Positions 25,501 to 36,502 of a stretch of DNA of 64,000 nucleotides are shown here, in pieces (the stretch's first letter is position 1; the number at the start of each line of letters is the position of its first letter). The position numbers were made by a program, and so were the translations under genes. The stretch spans positions 31,071-95,070 of the forward strand of contig JAMWET010000891.1 in the NCBI GenBank assembly GCA_024036415.1, in the 5' to 3' direction. This stretch comes from Prochilodus magdalenae. Its lineage: Eukaryota; Chordata; Actinopteri; Characiformes; Prochilodontidae. The notes under the pieces are model-generated. The model made no database searches. It saw nothing but the letters and a program-made list of their open reading frames with translations, and had not been told where the DNA came from.

Positions 25501-26236
25501 TCCTGCTTGCTGCACTTCTTTTCTGATGGAACACAGCATTCTTGAATTGGTAGGTCGTTCAGTACTGGAAGGTTCAGTTCTTACGGTGCATTTTACTGTG
25601 TACACTGACTTATATAACTCACAAACACTCTCTCACCAAGTTTAGAGATCGTCTTCTGGAGTCCATCTTTCTCTGCCTGTAACTGGTTTCTTGCTATGAT
25701 CAGGTTGTTGTACCTGGTCCGTAACTGGTCTCTCTCTATAGTCAGGTTGTTGTACCTGGTCCATAACTGGTCTCTCTCTATAGCCAGGTTGGTGTAACTG
25801 CTCTGTAACTGGTCTCTCTCTATAGTCAGGTTGTTGAGCTTGATCCACAGCACTGTGACAGCAGCCAGAAGGAGGACACACAGCAGCCCCAGACACACTG
25901 CGGCCAGTTTGCAGCATCTGCTCCCTGAAGTGTTTGTTTCTGGAACTAGACATGAATACATGCTACATGTAGAAACCTGCTTTTAAACTGATGATTTAAT
26001 TGATTCATTTTGATTTAGAACTCAGGGAAGGCCCCTTTAAGCATGTGTGTGTGTGTACCTGAGGTCATAGTTCCTTTATGGCTTCTGGTCACGTTAGTCT
26101 CCAGGACGTCTTCATTCACATAGATATCCTCATATGAGTCACTGCTTTCAGTTGAACCAGTCGATCTGTAGTCTGATTTAGGTCCTGAGTTGGCATATAC
26201 ATCCATATTGATCTCCGGTTCTGTTCTCTTCTCCAT
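22517..26236 (-). CDS. Type II C-type lectin receptor A (CD209/CLEC4-like), intact
   Basis: Five exons join in phase with GT/AG borders: tail 26236-26059, membrane and stalk 25945-25637, lectin exons 25522-25383, 23046-22940 and 22661-22517 (TAA); about 292 residues. The tail (1-59) carries DVYANSG and [11 protein letters not shown], which could be phosphorylated and recruit SH2 proteins. A hydrophobic helix follows at about 73-94, then four 14-residue stalk repeats of the ERDQLxxxY type, several with NLT sequons. The lectin domain has [15 protein letters not shown] and WADFPC; EPN predicts mannose-type calcium-site binding in this fold, while the usual WND reads WAD. It should sit at the cell surface and bind glycans or a protein ligand. 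The intron between lectin exons 1 and 2 is long (25382-23047) because of Tc1 insertions. An ISRE-like site lies upstream. Confidence 0.85.
22685..22868 (+). mobile_element. tRNA-derived SINE-like element in lectin A intron
   Basis: A segment like polymerase III boxes (GGTGTAGCACAGCAGATAAC and GGTTGGAACCCC, close to a B box) is followed by the tail GTTGCTCTGGATAAGAGAGTC and AAATGCCGTAAA. It sits between lectin exons 3 and 2 of gene A. Confidence 0.75.
23160..24020 (+). mobile_element. Tc1/mariner-type remnant in lectin A intron
   Basis: It starts with GCAAAAGTTTAGACACCC, an end sequence seen on many fish elements. Inside, 23680-23700 reads the transposase phrase VLWSDES in one frame, with stops soon after. 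No working gene remains. Confidence 0.6.
24340..24960 (-). mobile_element. Tc1-like transposon remnant in lectin A intron
   Basis: The minus-strand piece 24546-24340 reads [14 protein letters not shown] and [20 protein letters not shown], matching the middle of the same Tc1 family as 15080-16060. The stretch 24590-24960 matches 1-440. A stop and frameshifts break it. Confidence 0.75.
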
Positions 26237-26389
26237 AGCGATGCTGGAACAGGTTGAAACAGAGAACCGCCCTGGTTCTAACTGTCCTTGTTTTAATTGC
26301 AGACCTCAGTCACTACCGTCTCTAGCTCGTATTGTAACTCTCTGTATGTGACATAGTGCAGTATATGTGCTGCAAGCTCTCAGGACAGG

Positions 26390-26450
26390 AAGCTGAGCTG
26401 AAACCACACCTCACTTTCAGAAGCCCATCTCTTCTGCTCTGTCCCTGCAG
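26390..26450 (-). promoter_or_regulatory. Conserved upstream block of lectin genes
   Basis: The block GGACAGGAAG(T/C)TGAG...CACTTTCAGAAGCCCA recurs upstream of the lectin genes at about 27957-28010, 31908-31960, 35137-35200, 43650-43710 and 58560-58612. It contains an AGGAAG core like an ETS/PU.1 site. It may mark the shared promoter or 5' UTR. Confidence 0.5.
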
Positions 26451-26660
26451 ACACTAAACTGCATGAATGCTGTATGTACTGTATATGTACATGTGAGTCA
26501 AGGCAGCATTCACACGCTCTCAGCACTGCTGACATTATAACTCATTACTCTTTCACTCATATCCACAGTTCATTCATGCTGTATTTCAGAAGGTTATTAG
26601 TTATCATTGAGCTTCTCTGTGAGACCGGCTGTGGGCGTCCTAATCACTAACCACACTGAA

Positions 26661-26676
26661 AAGGAAACTGAAACTC
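26661..26676 (+). promoter_or_regulatory. ISRE-like element upstream of lectin A
   Basis: GGAAACTGAAACT matches the interferon-stimulated response pattern GAAANNGAAACT. It lies about 430 bases upstream of the ATG of gene A. The matching places upstream of the other copies read AGGAAGCTGAAG or similar and lose the pattern. Confidence 0.5.
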
Positions 26677-26959
26677 ATAGGACGCTGAGCGGAGTACATA
26701 GGTTTGATGTGTGGGCATATGTACCACCACCCCCCTCTCGCTCACACACACACGCACACACACAAACAGGTTCTCATAAGGGCAAGACTCACCACATGTA
26801 GTATGTGACTGATGTGCAGTTCAGCTTTACTACTAATGCAACCAAAAGAAAGAACCTCCACTTCCTGTGTTCAGTTGGAGAATATTTTCGAACTAGTTTA
26901 AGAAGGCTTGTAGAGTTGCCGGAACAAGGTCCAGCGCTGATACCTGGAGAGATCAGTAC

Positions 26960-27290
26960 AATCAATCAATCAATATTTATTTGTATAGCGCTTTTTACAA
27001 CCACAGTTGTCTCAAAGCAGCTTCACAGAAAATCAGTTTGTTATAAAAAGAAAAAACACGGAGTTAATGTACAGACATGGGGGGCACCGGGTCCAAGCTC
27101 CCCCTTGAGCAAACCAGAGGCAACAGTGGCGAGGAAAAACTCCCTTGAAACCTCGAGAGGAACTAGGCTCAAGGGCGGAACCCAACCTCCTCAGGCAGAA
27201 CCCGGATGAAGGGAAAGGCAGAACTAACAGGAAAGGAGCTTTAGAACATCTATTAGATCCAGTCTGATTAGTCCAGGACAGAGTAACTGC
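26960..27290 (+). mobile_element. SINE-like dispersed repeat
   Basis: It begins with CAATCAATCAATATTTATTTGTATAGCGCTTTTTACAAC, split here for length by its ATTTATTTGTATAG core, and runs to GGAGCTTTAGAACATCTATTAGATCC. The 3' half matches 11880-12010. It abuts the broken end of the truncated lectin copy at 27300. Confidence 0.75.
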
Positions 27291-27299
27291 ACAGGTGGA

Positions 27300-27844
27300 G
27301 CTGACCCATCTCTACCTGTAACTGGTCTCTCTCTGCAGTCAGGTTGATGTAACTGGTCTGTAACTGGTCTCTCTCTATAGTCAGGTTGGTGTAACTGGTC
27401 TGTAACTGGTCTCTCTCTGCAGCCAGGTTGATGTAACTGATCTGTAACTGGTCTCTCTCTGTAGTCAGGTTGATGTAACTGGTCTGTAACTGGTCTCTCT
27501 CTGCAGTCAGGTTGGTGTAACTGGTCTGTAACTGGTCTCTCTCTGCAGCCAGGTTGGTGTAACTGGTCTGTAACTGGTCTCTCTCTGTAGTCAGGTTGTT
27601 GAACTTGATCCACAGCACAGTGACAGCAGCCAGCAGGAGGACACACAGCAGCCCCAGACACACTGCGGCCGGTTTGCGGCATCTGCTCCCTGAAGTGTTT
27701 GTTTCTGGAACACAGACCAGAATACATGCTACATGTCACGTCTTCATTCACACAGATATCCTCATATGAGTCACTGCTTTTAGTTGAACCAGTCGATCTG
27801 CAGTCTGATTTAGGTCCTGAATTGGCGTATATATCCATGTTCAT
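27300..27844 (-). pseudogene. Truncated C-type lectin copy (tail and stalk only)
   Basis: The tail frame starts at ATG 27844 ([18 protein letters not shown]...) and reads into NEDV, but there the coding sequence jumps straight into what is intron in gene A (CATGTAGCATGTATTC, 27720-27740). A deletion has therefore removed the end of the tail exon and most of the first intron. The membrane and stalk exon that follows (about 27705-27300, with [26 protein letters not shown] and about seven ERDQL repeats) is in a different frame from the tail. After the stalk the sequence runs into a SINE-like repeat and no lectin exons follow. It is a dead fragment closest to gene A. Confidence 0.8.
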
Positions 27845-28079
27845 CTCTGGTCCTCCGTAATGATGTTGGACAGTCTCTGACGACTGGTAAAACCGACGAG
27901 CCAGCTGTGATGGCGACTCTGTGAATGTGGCATTGTACTAATACTTGCTGTTCTTAGGACAGGAAGTTCAGGTGGGATCTCAAACCATTCAGCGCTTTCA
28001 GAAACTTAGCTCCCTTAACTCTCTCTGGTGGCCATGCAGATACTGTTTGCTGATACTGCAATGCACTGGGTGACACTAG

Positions 28080-28373
28080 AATGCATTCGATGGATGGATG
28101 GATAGATGGATAGATGGATGGATGGATGGATGGATGCATAGATGGATAGATGGATAGATCTGTTTCTCTGATGGGCATTATTAATCACTTTGCTGCTCTG
28201 TGCAGCTTACCGTCAACAGCAGAACCACATCGAGCAGGAAGCCCAAGCCCACATGGTTCACCTGAGCTGTCTATGTATGTAGGTTAAACTATGAACCACC
28301 TCCCTCGTCTCTCTCTCTCTCTCTCTCTCTCTCTCCCACACAAACACATTTACAAGGCACTATATATATACAC

Positions 28374-28411
<38 letters not shown>
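28080..28411. repeat. GATG/GATA, CT and TG microsatellites
   Basis: (GATG/GATA)n at 28087-28158, (CT)n at 28311-28335 and (TG)n at 28375-28411. They lie upstream of the truncated lectin copy. A SINE-like tail is at 28655-28693. Confidence 0.9.
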
Positions 28412-28415
<4 letters not shown>

Positions 28416-28699
28416 CACTGGTACGGACGCTGACGTCTGGGGATATAGATATCGCTTACCAACGCCACAAAGTTTCTGTTCACACGAGGCAGCACGTGCA
28501 TGCCCACCAACTTAACACGTCAGCAGTGTGGGAAGACACGCAGCAGTATAAATGCTCATGGCTAAGTCTGTAATGGTGGTATTTCATGGGAAAGACATGC
28601 TAAGCCTTCAGCTAACATAGAAGCCAAGTATCTGGTAATATGGTTAACCTTGTAGATCGCTCTGGATAAGAGCATCAGCTAAATGCTGTAAATATGGAA

Positions 28700-29200
28700 A
28701 AATTGGAAAATTAATTATGACTCTTTAACTACATTTAATTACAAACAATCAGTTGGGAGTCTAGCAAACAGATCAGATCCTCAAGGAGGTGAAATAACAA
28801 ATAAGCTTTATTTACAATAAGTCGATCCAAAGGGATGTTCAGAAAGCCAGGCAGGGTCAAGACTATATCACCAATCAGCTACATGGTAAATACAGGACGG
28901 TATTCCACAAAGCTAGATTTTTTAGTCAGCAGCCAGGTAACTTCAGTGCTACATCAAGCCTGTCCAATAGCAAAAGACCTGAGGGACTTTCCCACTGGAC
29001 TGCACAACCCATAGAAGGGTGAGGCACAATGAGGCTTCAGACTTTTGTCCTGATGGTCCGCCCGCCCACTAGCCATATGGTAACCCCTATTACATTTTCT
29101 CCGTTCAACAGAAGGCAACATATCTCCCAGTTATTAACACACTGTGATAACTGAGACTGGTTAATGCATGTACTGATGATCCTGGAGAGACTGGATGACT
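28700..29200. other. Intergenic, nothing recognised
   Basis: Space between the truncated lectin copy's upstream region and the 3' end of lectin B. I see no coding or RNA gene. Confidence 0.4.
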
Positions 29201-30059
29201 TCCATTCACTCGCTGTTGAGAACTTTCTTACAAATCCCAACTACAGGGTGGGTACAGGGGAAATCAGCCCAGGTCAATACACTTTTGGGCTCAGCAAACC
29301 TGATGTTAGTTATAGCACATTCCTAATTTCCTCCATGATCATTGGGTTCCCCCGGCCACCAGAAACTGAAACACAGAATCAGAACATGTACTAAGTCTTC
29401 AAACTGAGGAAGACTGAATATCATTCCCAGAGTTCACTTGGGCAGTCATTTACCTTGTGGTCAGTCCTGAGCCGTCCACCCATTTCCAGACCCCTTCGGT
29501 CTCAATGTCTGTCAGACCAATCCATGCCTCCCAGTCACCAAAGACTCTAGAGATGAACTCCTGGCAGGACAATAAATACATATATGAGAAAGAGGGCAAT
29601 AACATTATTGGATGGAATCCTACTGGCCCTAACTTGACAAACCCAAAACACAACAACAACAACAACAACAAGGCTGAGCTTGGCTACCAGCTTCTTGTTC
29701 CAAGTTTCCTGTTCCACCTTAAATGATGCAGCAGTTACATTCTGGAGCCTGATCCTGCACCATTTAAGGTGGAGTGGAGGAAGCTGGTATATAAGAAGCT
29801 GACTTCAGCCTCGTGTAAGAAGGTGCTGATCTATTGTGAATACTGACATGGATCAAGGAATGCTAAACCTGCAATGCTTACTCAGCACCAACATCACTGT
29901 GTCTACATACTGCCAATGTAACTACCACACCAAACCAGGATCGCTTGTAGAGTTCCTTAAATGAGATGAGCTTGATATGAAATCAATACGAGTTCACTGT
30001 AATTCACAAACCATATTCTCATAACTACACACAAATCACACTTACTGAGAGGAATACTG

Positions 30060-30540
30060 TTAAAAAAAACCCAAAAAAAACACAATGACCTCTCCTAAGC
30101 AGTCGAGTGACATTAACTGCCCCAAGATGGTGGTCCCGTTGACATGCCTGGGTGAACCCAAGATTTCAAATATGTATCTATGTTCACAAACCCTAAATGT
30201 GTCATCCCAACTTCTGTTGCAATGTGTTACAGGGCTGAATGGCAGGAAGAAGAGTTTCCTGTAGACTGGGATTTTCTCCACTGCTGGTAGACCTATATGA
30301 CCATACACTTCCATACACCTGCAGATTCAGCTACTTCCTTCACACTTTGGTCTTCACTGCCCAAATACAGTCACTCCTTTTAGCCAATCATTAACATCTG
30401 CTCTGGAGCCATTTACCACACATGGAACGAGACATTCACTGCACTGTACCACCTACTCTCAATCTATGGATCTCAACACTCACACCCCGCAGGTATTTAT
30501 AGCCTCACCATCCTTGTGCAGCGCCATCTGCAGGAGCCTG
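30060..30540 (-). repeat. Intron block shared with lectin gene 2 of the palindrome
   Basis: GAGTTTCCTGTAGACTGGGATTTT, the CCATACACCTGCAG..TTCAGCTACTTCCTTCACAC run and CTTGTGCAG.GCCATCTGCAGGAGCCTGAA recur at 54160-54400 and 53905-53990, and inverted at 47880-48390. In each gene it lies in the intron between lectin exons 1 and 2 in the same relative orientation, which fits common descent of the genes. Confidence 0.7.
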
Positions 30541-30599
30541 AAACTACTACCACCATGGTGTACTTTTAAAAAGGTAAAACCAAGCAGGATTCAACTCTT

Positions 30600-31022
30600 T
30601 TCTTAACATTTATTTATTTAAACACTAAACCCTTAAAAAGCCAGAAAACTGAAAAGTGAGGTGCCAGACAGCCTATTCTTCAATGCTAATGAAGATTGTT
30701 TGTTTGTTTGTCTGTTTGTCTTGATTCTTGTGACATCTGAAGAAATATGGTTTCATATATGGTTAAATTTTTGTTTGTTTGTCTGTAAATTGTCTGTACA
30801 TTTACCCCCCCCCCCAGCCCCCATAAAAGTTCCTCCCTGAATCAACCAGCAATCCTAGAAATATCTCTAGGGTCTGTGTTTCTCTGTCTGTCTGTCTCTC
30901 GCGCGCTCTCTCTTTTTCTCTCACGCTCTTGCTTCAACACTAAACCCCTGAAAAGCCAGAAATTTGAAAATTAAAGTGCCTTCCACCATCAACCACCAAT
31001 CCTAAGGATGATCCTAGGGTCG

Positions 31023-31065
<43 letters not shown>

Positions 31066-31066
31066 A
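30600..31066. repeat. Local duplication and TGTC/CT microsatellites
   Basis: The phrase AACACTAAACCC.T.AAAAGCCAGAAA is present at about 30621 and 30935, each followed by a TCTG- or TCTC-rich run, so a ~310-bp local duplication is likely. (TGTC)n and (CT)n at 31022-31066 reach the donor of lectin B exon 1. Confidence 0.7.
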
Positions 31067-32029
31067 CCTGTTCTTCTAGGCTGTTGATGATCACCAGGTC
31101 TGCTTCTCTCTCTATGCAGTCCTGTCTGCTATCACTCCAGCTCTTCTTCTTGGTAGTGATGTAGTAAATACTGGAGTTGAAGTATCTCCATCCCTGTTTG
31201 TTGGCCTCCTCTTTTGAGAGTCAGTCAGAGTGATACAGCCAGGTCAGTGTAGCTGTTCAAGCATTCTGTGCTAATGAATCAAAACGTGGAAATGTTCACT
31301 CACCCAGTTGCAGAAGCTTTTTCTGTAACTGGTCTCTCTCTATAGTCAGGTTGGTGTAACTAGTCTGTAACCGGTCTCTCTCCGCAGTGAGGATGATCGA
31401 CAACACTGTGATGGCGGCAAGCAGGAGAAGAGACAACACCCCCAGACACACTGCGGCCGGTCTGTAGTATGGGCTCACTGCACCACCCAGTGCAGTACCT
31501 GGAACTGATCACACGCTACATACGGTTAATTACACGTTAAGTCATTCTGGGTTTCCAGCATAGCCACTTCTAGAAAAGACATCAGCAGCAATCACGTGTG
31601 TGTGTGTGTGTACCTGAAGTCAAGGTTCCTTCATGGCTTCTGGTCTCGTTAGTCTCCAGGACGCCTTCATTCACGTACACATCATCATAGGAGTCACCGC
31701 TGTTAGCTGAACCAGTGGATCTGTAGTCTGATTTAGTTCCTGAGTTGGCGTGTATATCCATATTCATCTCTGATCCTCCGTAATGATGATGGATGGTGGA
31801 AAGATTACCCAGATTTCAGCCCCGATTTACACCCGTTTTTGTTCTAATCGCTCTCTGTCGTCACAACCGACGAGCCAGCTGTGATAGCGACTCTGTCAGT
31901 GAGACAGGAGGGACAGGAAGTTGAGGTGGGCGCTCAAACCGTTCAGCGCTTTCAGAATCTCAAACCTCTCTTTCTGACATCCATACACATACAGCAAGTT
32001 GTTGGCTTGTTGTATCTCTGATGGTTACT

Positions 32030-32250
32030 GTTAATCACTTTGCTGCTCCGTGCAGCTCATCATCAGCAGCAAAACCACATCGAACAGGAAGCTGAAGCCC
32101 ACATGGTTCACCTGAGCTGTCTGGACGTAGGTGAAACTGTGAACCCCCCACCACCTCTCTCTCTCTCTCTTTCTCTCTCTTTTTCTCTCACACACACGAA
32201 CAATTATAGTAGCCACAATATATACTGTGTGTGTGTTTTATAGCACTGGT
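32030..32250. repeat. Upstream region of lectin B with CT/TG microsatellites
   Basis: (CT)n at 32156-32190 and a short (TG)n at 32226-32236. The part at 32040-32130 matches the region upstream of other copies (28195-28290, 35455-35550). Confidence 0.7.
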
Positions 32251-32259
32251 ACGGACTGA

Positions 32260-33020
32260 CCAAAACCACTAAGCAGTTTCTGACCACACGAGCTAACACC
32301 TGCATGTGCCCTATTAGGCAGAACTTAACACATCGGCAGTGTGGGAAGACAAGCAGCAGTACCAACGCTCTTCATGGCTGAAGAGGAAAGACATGCTAAG
32401 CCTTCAGCTAGCATAGCAGCCAACTATGTGGCCCACCACAGTCAGTCAGCGGTGTCACTAACCAGCAGGTTCTCATAGCTTCAACCAGGCTGTATAAACC
32501 TGCTGAAGGTTGCTGTTACTGACAGTGTGGATGACTTTACTAAACATTAGCAGAGTGATGTTCAGATATGTAGTGCAAGTAAACAAGACGCATGTACGAG
32601 ACCAATGACGGTTATGAAACCATGTTCAGCCCCAACCAGCTGAACCAGAGGAGCTGCTGAGCGCCTGCATGTACACACCACAGGGTTTTCTACATACTGC
32701 TCAGCTATAACCGTAAAACCATCTCCTGGACTGGTAGTCTGTTGCATTGTGTACTTTCTTACCCTGTTCTTCAAAGGTCAGGACCCTGGAAATACCATAA
32801 AAGGCTGAGGATCCAGAACTGACGGTAGAATCACCCAGCCACCAGCCCTATGGTACCTTCATAACCGTAACTCTATGAACTACATTCCCTTTGCGGGTTT
32901 GTCTAAACATTTTCCCATTCAACACTCGGCAACATTTCTCCCAGTTATTAAAACGATGTGATAATTGAAACTGTTTAATGAATGTATTAATGATTGATGA
33001 GTCCCCTTGGGTGACTGCCA
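32260..33020. other. Intergenic, nothing recognised
   Basis: Space between lectin B and lectin C. Only short unsupported frames are present. Confidence 0.4.
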
Positions 33021-33021
33021 T

Positions 33022-35035
33022 TCACTTGCTGTTGAGAACTTTCTTACAAATTCCAACTACAGAGTGAGTACAGGGAAAATCAGCCCAGGTTGATACATGT
33101 TTGGATTCAGCGAACCTGATGCCAGTAATTGCACAGTCCTCATCTCCTCCATGACTATTAGGTTCCTCCTTCCACCAGAAGCTGAAACACAGAATTTGTA
33201 TTTCTACATAAGTCTTAAAACTGAGAAGAACTGAATATTATATATTATATATATATATATTCCCAGAGTTTACTTAGAGTAGTTTACTTGATGGTCAGTT
33301 TGGAGCCGTCCACCCATTTCCAGAACCCTTCGGTCTCAGTGTCTGTCAGACCAATCCATGCCTCATGGTCACCAAATACTCTAGAGATGAACTCCTGTTA
33401 TTATGAGAGGACAATAAATACATACATACATAAATAAGAAAGTATATTTGCTTATAAACACAGGTACTGAGATGTGATGAGTTCTAATATTACACTGGCC
33501 AACCAAATTTCACCAAATCAGACTTTGCTATAACATTCCTACAGTAACCGTACAGTAAACCGTGCTGGTCTGGGCCACAGTGACTCTGCCCCTCCCCAGG
33601 CCACTGTCACAATACAGTATATAACTAGTACACTAACAGTGTACCTATAACGCAACGTGCCAGACGCCTCGGCATGGAGTTGTAGAGGTTCCTAATGGTG
33701 TCCTATGATCATCCATCCCATGCAACTTGAATATCTTGCTCACACAGTTGCTGCAGATTGTGTAGTAGGGGTGGAGGTCCAGACCTTCTGGATGTGTGAC
33801 GTGCGATAACAAACCCTTGTTCTTGCCGCTGACCATGGTGACACACAGATTGGTTTGACGAGCGGGACTCGTCACTCAAGATGAGACATTCTGAGTCACT
33901 CCATACAGATCCACAGTCTGGTGCTGCTCCATACAGTCTTGGCTGACATTGACGTGGTGTTAAGAGCAGTCGTCGTAACAGTCTACCTGAATGCAGTCCT
34001 ACATCATGCAGCCGTCTGCCAATGGTGCTAGCACTAACAGAGTGACTCATGGAGGACATCACTGCTCGCTGAATGTCCATAATCATGGCTGTTGGGTCAC
34101 TCAGGCCCAATCAGCCCCTCTAAAAGCACCTCCCTCAATCAACCAGCAATCATAGGAATAGGAAAACTCTGGTCTCTCTCTCTCACCTGTTCTTCCCTGC
34201 TGTTGATGATCACCAGGTCTGCTTCTCTCTCTCTGCAGTCCTGTCTGCTCTCACTCCAGCTCTTCTTCTCAGTAGTGATGTAGTAAATACTGGAGTTGAA
34301 GTATCTCCATCCCTGTTTGTTGAACTCTTTTTCTGAGGAGCAGCCAGAGTGATAGAGTCAATATTCAAGCTAGCATCTCTGTTTAAGCTCAGTGCTATGA
34401 TGCATATGTTGACTCACCCAGTTCAAGTTGCTTCTTCTGGAGGTCATCCCTGTCCTTCTGCAACTGGTCCCTCTGTCTAGCCAGGTTGGTGTATCTGGTC
34501 TGTAACTGGTCTCTCTCTACAGTCAGGTTGATGTAACTGGTCTGTAACTGGTCTCTCTCTACAGTCAGGTTGGTGTAACTGGTCTGTAACTGGTCTCTCT
34601 CTGTGGTCAGGTTGGTGTAACTGGTCTGTAACTGGTCTCTCTCTGTAGTCAACATGATCCACAGCACTGCGATGGCAGCCAGCAGGAGAACACACAGCAG
34701 CCCCAGACACCCTGCAGCCGGTCTGTAGTATCTGCTCACTGCGGGGCCTGTTGCAGTAACTGGAAATGATTACACACTACATACCTTAATCACATGCTCG
34801 CCAGTGTAGCCAGTGTTAGCAAACACATTAGCATCAACCGTGTATGTGTACCTGAGGTCATAGTTCCTTTATGGCTTCTGGTCACGTTAGTCTCCAGGGC
34901 GTCTTCATTCACATAGATATCCTCATATGAGTCACTGCTTTCAGCTGAACCAGTCGATCTGTAGTCTGATTTAGGTCCTGAGTTGGCGTATATATCCATA
35001 TTCATCTCCGGTTTCAATGTCCTCCGTAATGACAT
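33022..35035 (-). CDS. Type II C-type lectin receptor C, intact
   Basis: Five exons in phase: tail 35035-34852, membrane and stalk 34759-34418, lectin exons 34332-34187, 33394-33288 and 33181-33022 (TGA); about 312 residues. The tail holds DIYANSG and [12 protein letters not shown] hydrophobic helix ([20 protein letters not shown]) lies at about 76-97. The stalk has five or six 14-residue ERDQLQTSY repeats, most with NLT sequons, and ends with a polar [16 protein letters not shown] helix. The lectin domain has [31 protein letters not shown] and WADFPC; EPN is kept and WND is changed to WAD. Near the C-terminus GICKK replaces the usual WICEK (W to G, E to K), as in gene B. It is likely a cell-surface receptor on a type II membrane stalk. 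A Tc1 remnant sits in the intron before lectin exon 2. Confidence 0.85.
33640..34115 (-). mobile_element. Tc1-like transposon remnant in lectin C intron
   Basis: The minus-strand frame 34110-33709 reads [18 protein letters not shown], then LSDESRSS and DIQVAWDG, matching the helix-turn-helix, middle and end of a Tc1-like transposase, but the protein is too short and carries frame changes. Same family as 19690-20200. Confidence 0.75.
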
Positions 35036-35136
35036 GATTTCAGGCCTAGTTTCAGTCGCTGACTACTCTCACAACCGACGAGCCAGCTGTGATGGTGACT
35101 CTCTGAATGTGGCTGGGTACTAACGCTTGCTGTTCT

Positions 35137-35200
35137 CAGGACAGGAAGTTGAGGTGGGAGCTCAAACCATGCAGCACTTTCAGAAGCCCAGCTCTCTTTG
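35137..35200 (-). promoter_or_regulatory. Conserved upstream block of lectin C
   Basis: GGACAGGAAGTTGAGGTGGG and CTTTCAGAAGCCCAGCTCT are seen about 100 bases upstream of the ATG. The same block is found upstream of five other lectin copies here and holds an AGGAAGT core like an ETS site. Confidence 0.45.
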
Positions 35201-35779
35201 AAGTTCTTAAAGATACAGCTGGCTGCCACTCCAGTGCACTGGTTGACGCTAGAATGTGTTCTCTAAAGCAAGATGTTCAAATTTGGTTCCTCTTTCAGGA
35301 TTTGGAGATGAGCTTGCAGGTTTCACTGTGTGTTGGAGTCCTTTTGATCAAGATATAGAAGACTTAAGCTTGGGACTCATATCCAGAGTTAATTAATGCT
35401 GACGTTTGTTGGTTTGTTGGCGTGCTGTCTCTAATGGCTGTTATTAATCTCTTTGCTGCTCTGTGTGGTTTACTGTCAGCAGTGAAACCACATTGAACAG
35501 GAAGCTGAAGGCCCCAGGGTGCATCTAAGCTCTCTATGTAAGCTGAAGTATAAACCAGCACTCACACGCACCCAAATTCTGATTGCATAGCTCTAACATC
35601 ACAACATACACAGATTTGATAGATATCAGCCAGATGGCATAACTGAAACATGTTTAGTAGCCCCTATACGTCTCTGTGTGTTTTACAGCACTGATACTGA
35701 AACGGTAGTATCAGTATCGGTGATGGGGATACAGATAACAATGACCAATATCACAAAGTAACCTTTGACCCCACGAGTG

Positions 35780-36060
35780 AATTAATGTTAGTCCAAGTTG
35801 TTTATCAAATGGTCTTGATTCAGCCTCGATTACCTGTTCATCTTGTAGCTAACCCCAATGCCTCCACACATGAATTCGTTGGTCTTCTCCACAAAAACAA
35901 AAGCGGGACGTCACTAAAGATGACCCTCTGGCACTCTGAGTCCCTCTATGGTGTGACACCATTGCAGTCTTTGGGGATGATTTAGCACACATGGCGGCCC
36001 GACACCATACAGACAACTGTCAGGAAGCTTTTACCCATTTTGCCATCCACCACTACAGTC
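35780..36060. mobile_element. Possible Tc1-like remnant
   Basis: Fragments such as GGGACGTCACTAAAGATGACC and CATGGCGGCCCGACACCATAC resemble parts of the Tc1 remnants at 19690-20200 and 33640-34115, but no useful frame remains. Confidence 0.4.
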
Positions 36061-36502
36061 AATAAACTGGATTTCTTTTTTGGAAGTCATGGATATGAAG
36101 CACAGTAAAAGAGGACACGGTGTCCGTCTGCTGCTCTCCACCTTAAACAGACATTGTACACTGTAGAGCTCTTTTCTAACGATCATCTATTTTGGCCGTA
36201 ATGCCATCAGCATGGCACCGTACGCGTGCTTTTGTGCCTAGAGCTGCATTCGGAATGTTGTGGACATGTGATTGTAGTATTAGGGAAATGGAAGGTGGGT
36301 AAATGAGTTAGGACTGTTTGACACATTAAATATTAAAATACAGGCCTTTAATGCTCCTCCAATATCACTTCCACTCTAGTAGGCTTCAGGTGTACCAGTC
36401 ACTGGGCCAAACATGAGTGAGTATGCCTAGAGGTCCACTAGAGGGAGCCAATGATCAGGTTAAAAGGCTGGATCTAAGGGTTTAAGGCTGATCAATGACA
36501 TA

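Larger units (their letters stand above)
29206..31767 (-). pseudogene. C-type lectin receptor B with stop in last exon
   Basis: Exons: tail 31767-31614 (DIHANSG, DSYDDVYVNEGVL), membrane and stalk 31504-31304 (AAVCLGVLSLLLLAAITVLSII and only two ERD repeats), lectin exons 31210-31068, 29560-29454 and 29365-29206. All join in phase. In the last exon the codon before the conserved Cys region is TAG (29325-29323), where gene C has GAG, so the protein would end inside the lectin domain after EPNDHGGN; the rest stays open to a TGA. The usual acceptor of lectin exon 1 (CTCAG in gene C) has changed to CTCAAAAG, which still offers an AG one codon later. The Cys-rich core is otherwise kept, so the inactivation looks recent, or the stop may be a variant or an error. 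Confidence 0.75.

Noticed and set aside
28289..28573. Frames across CT and TG runs upstream of the truncated lectin.
   Set aside because: Microsatellite translation only.
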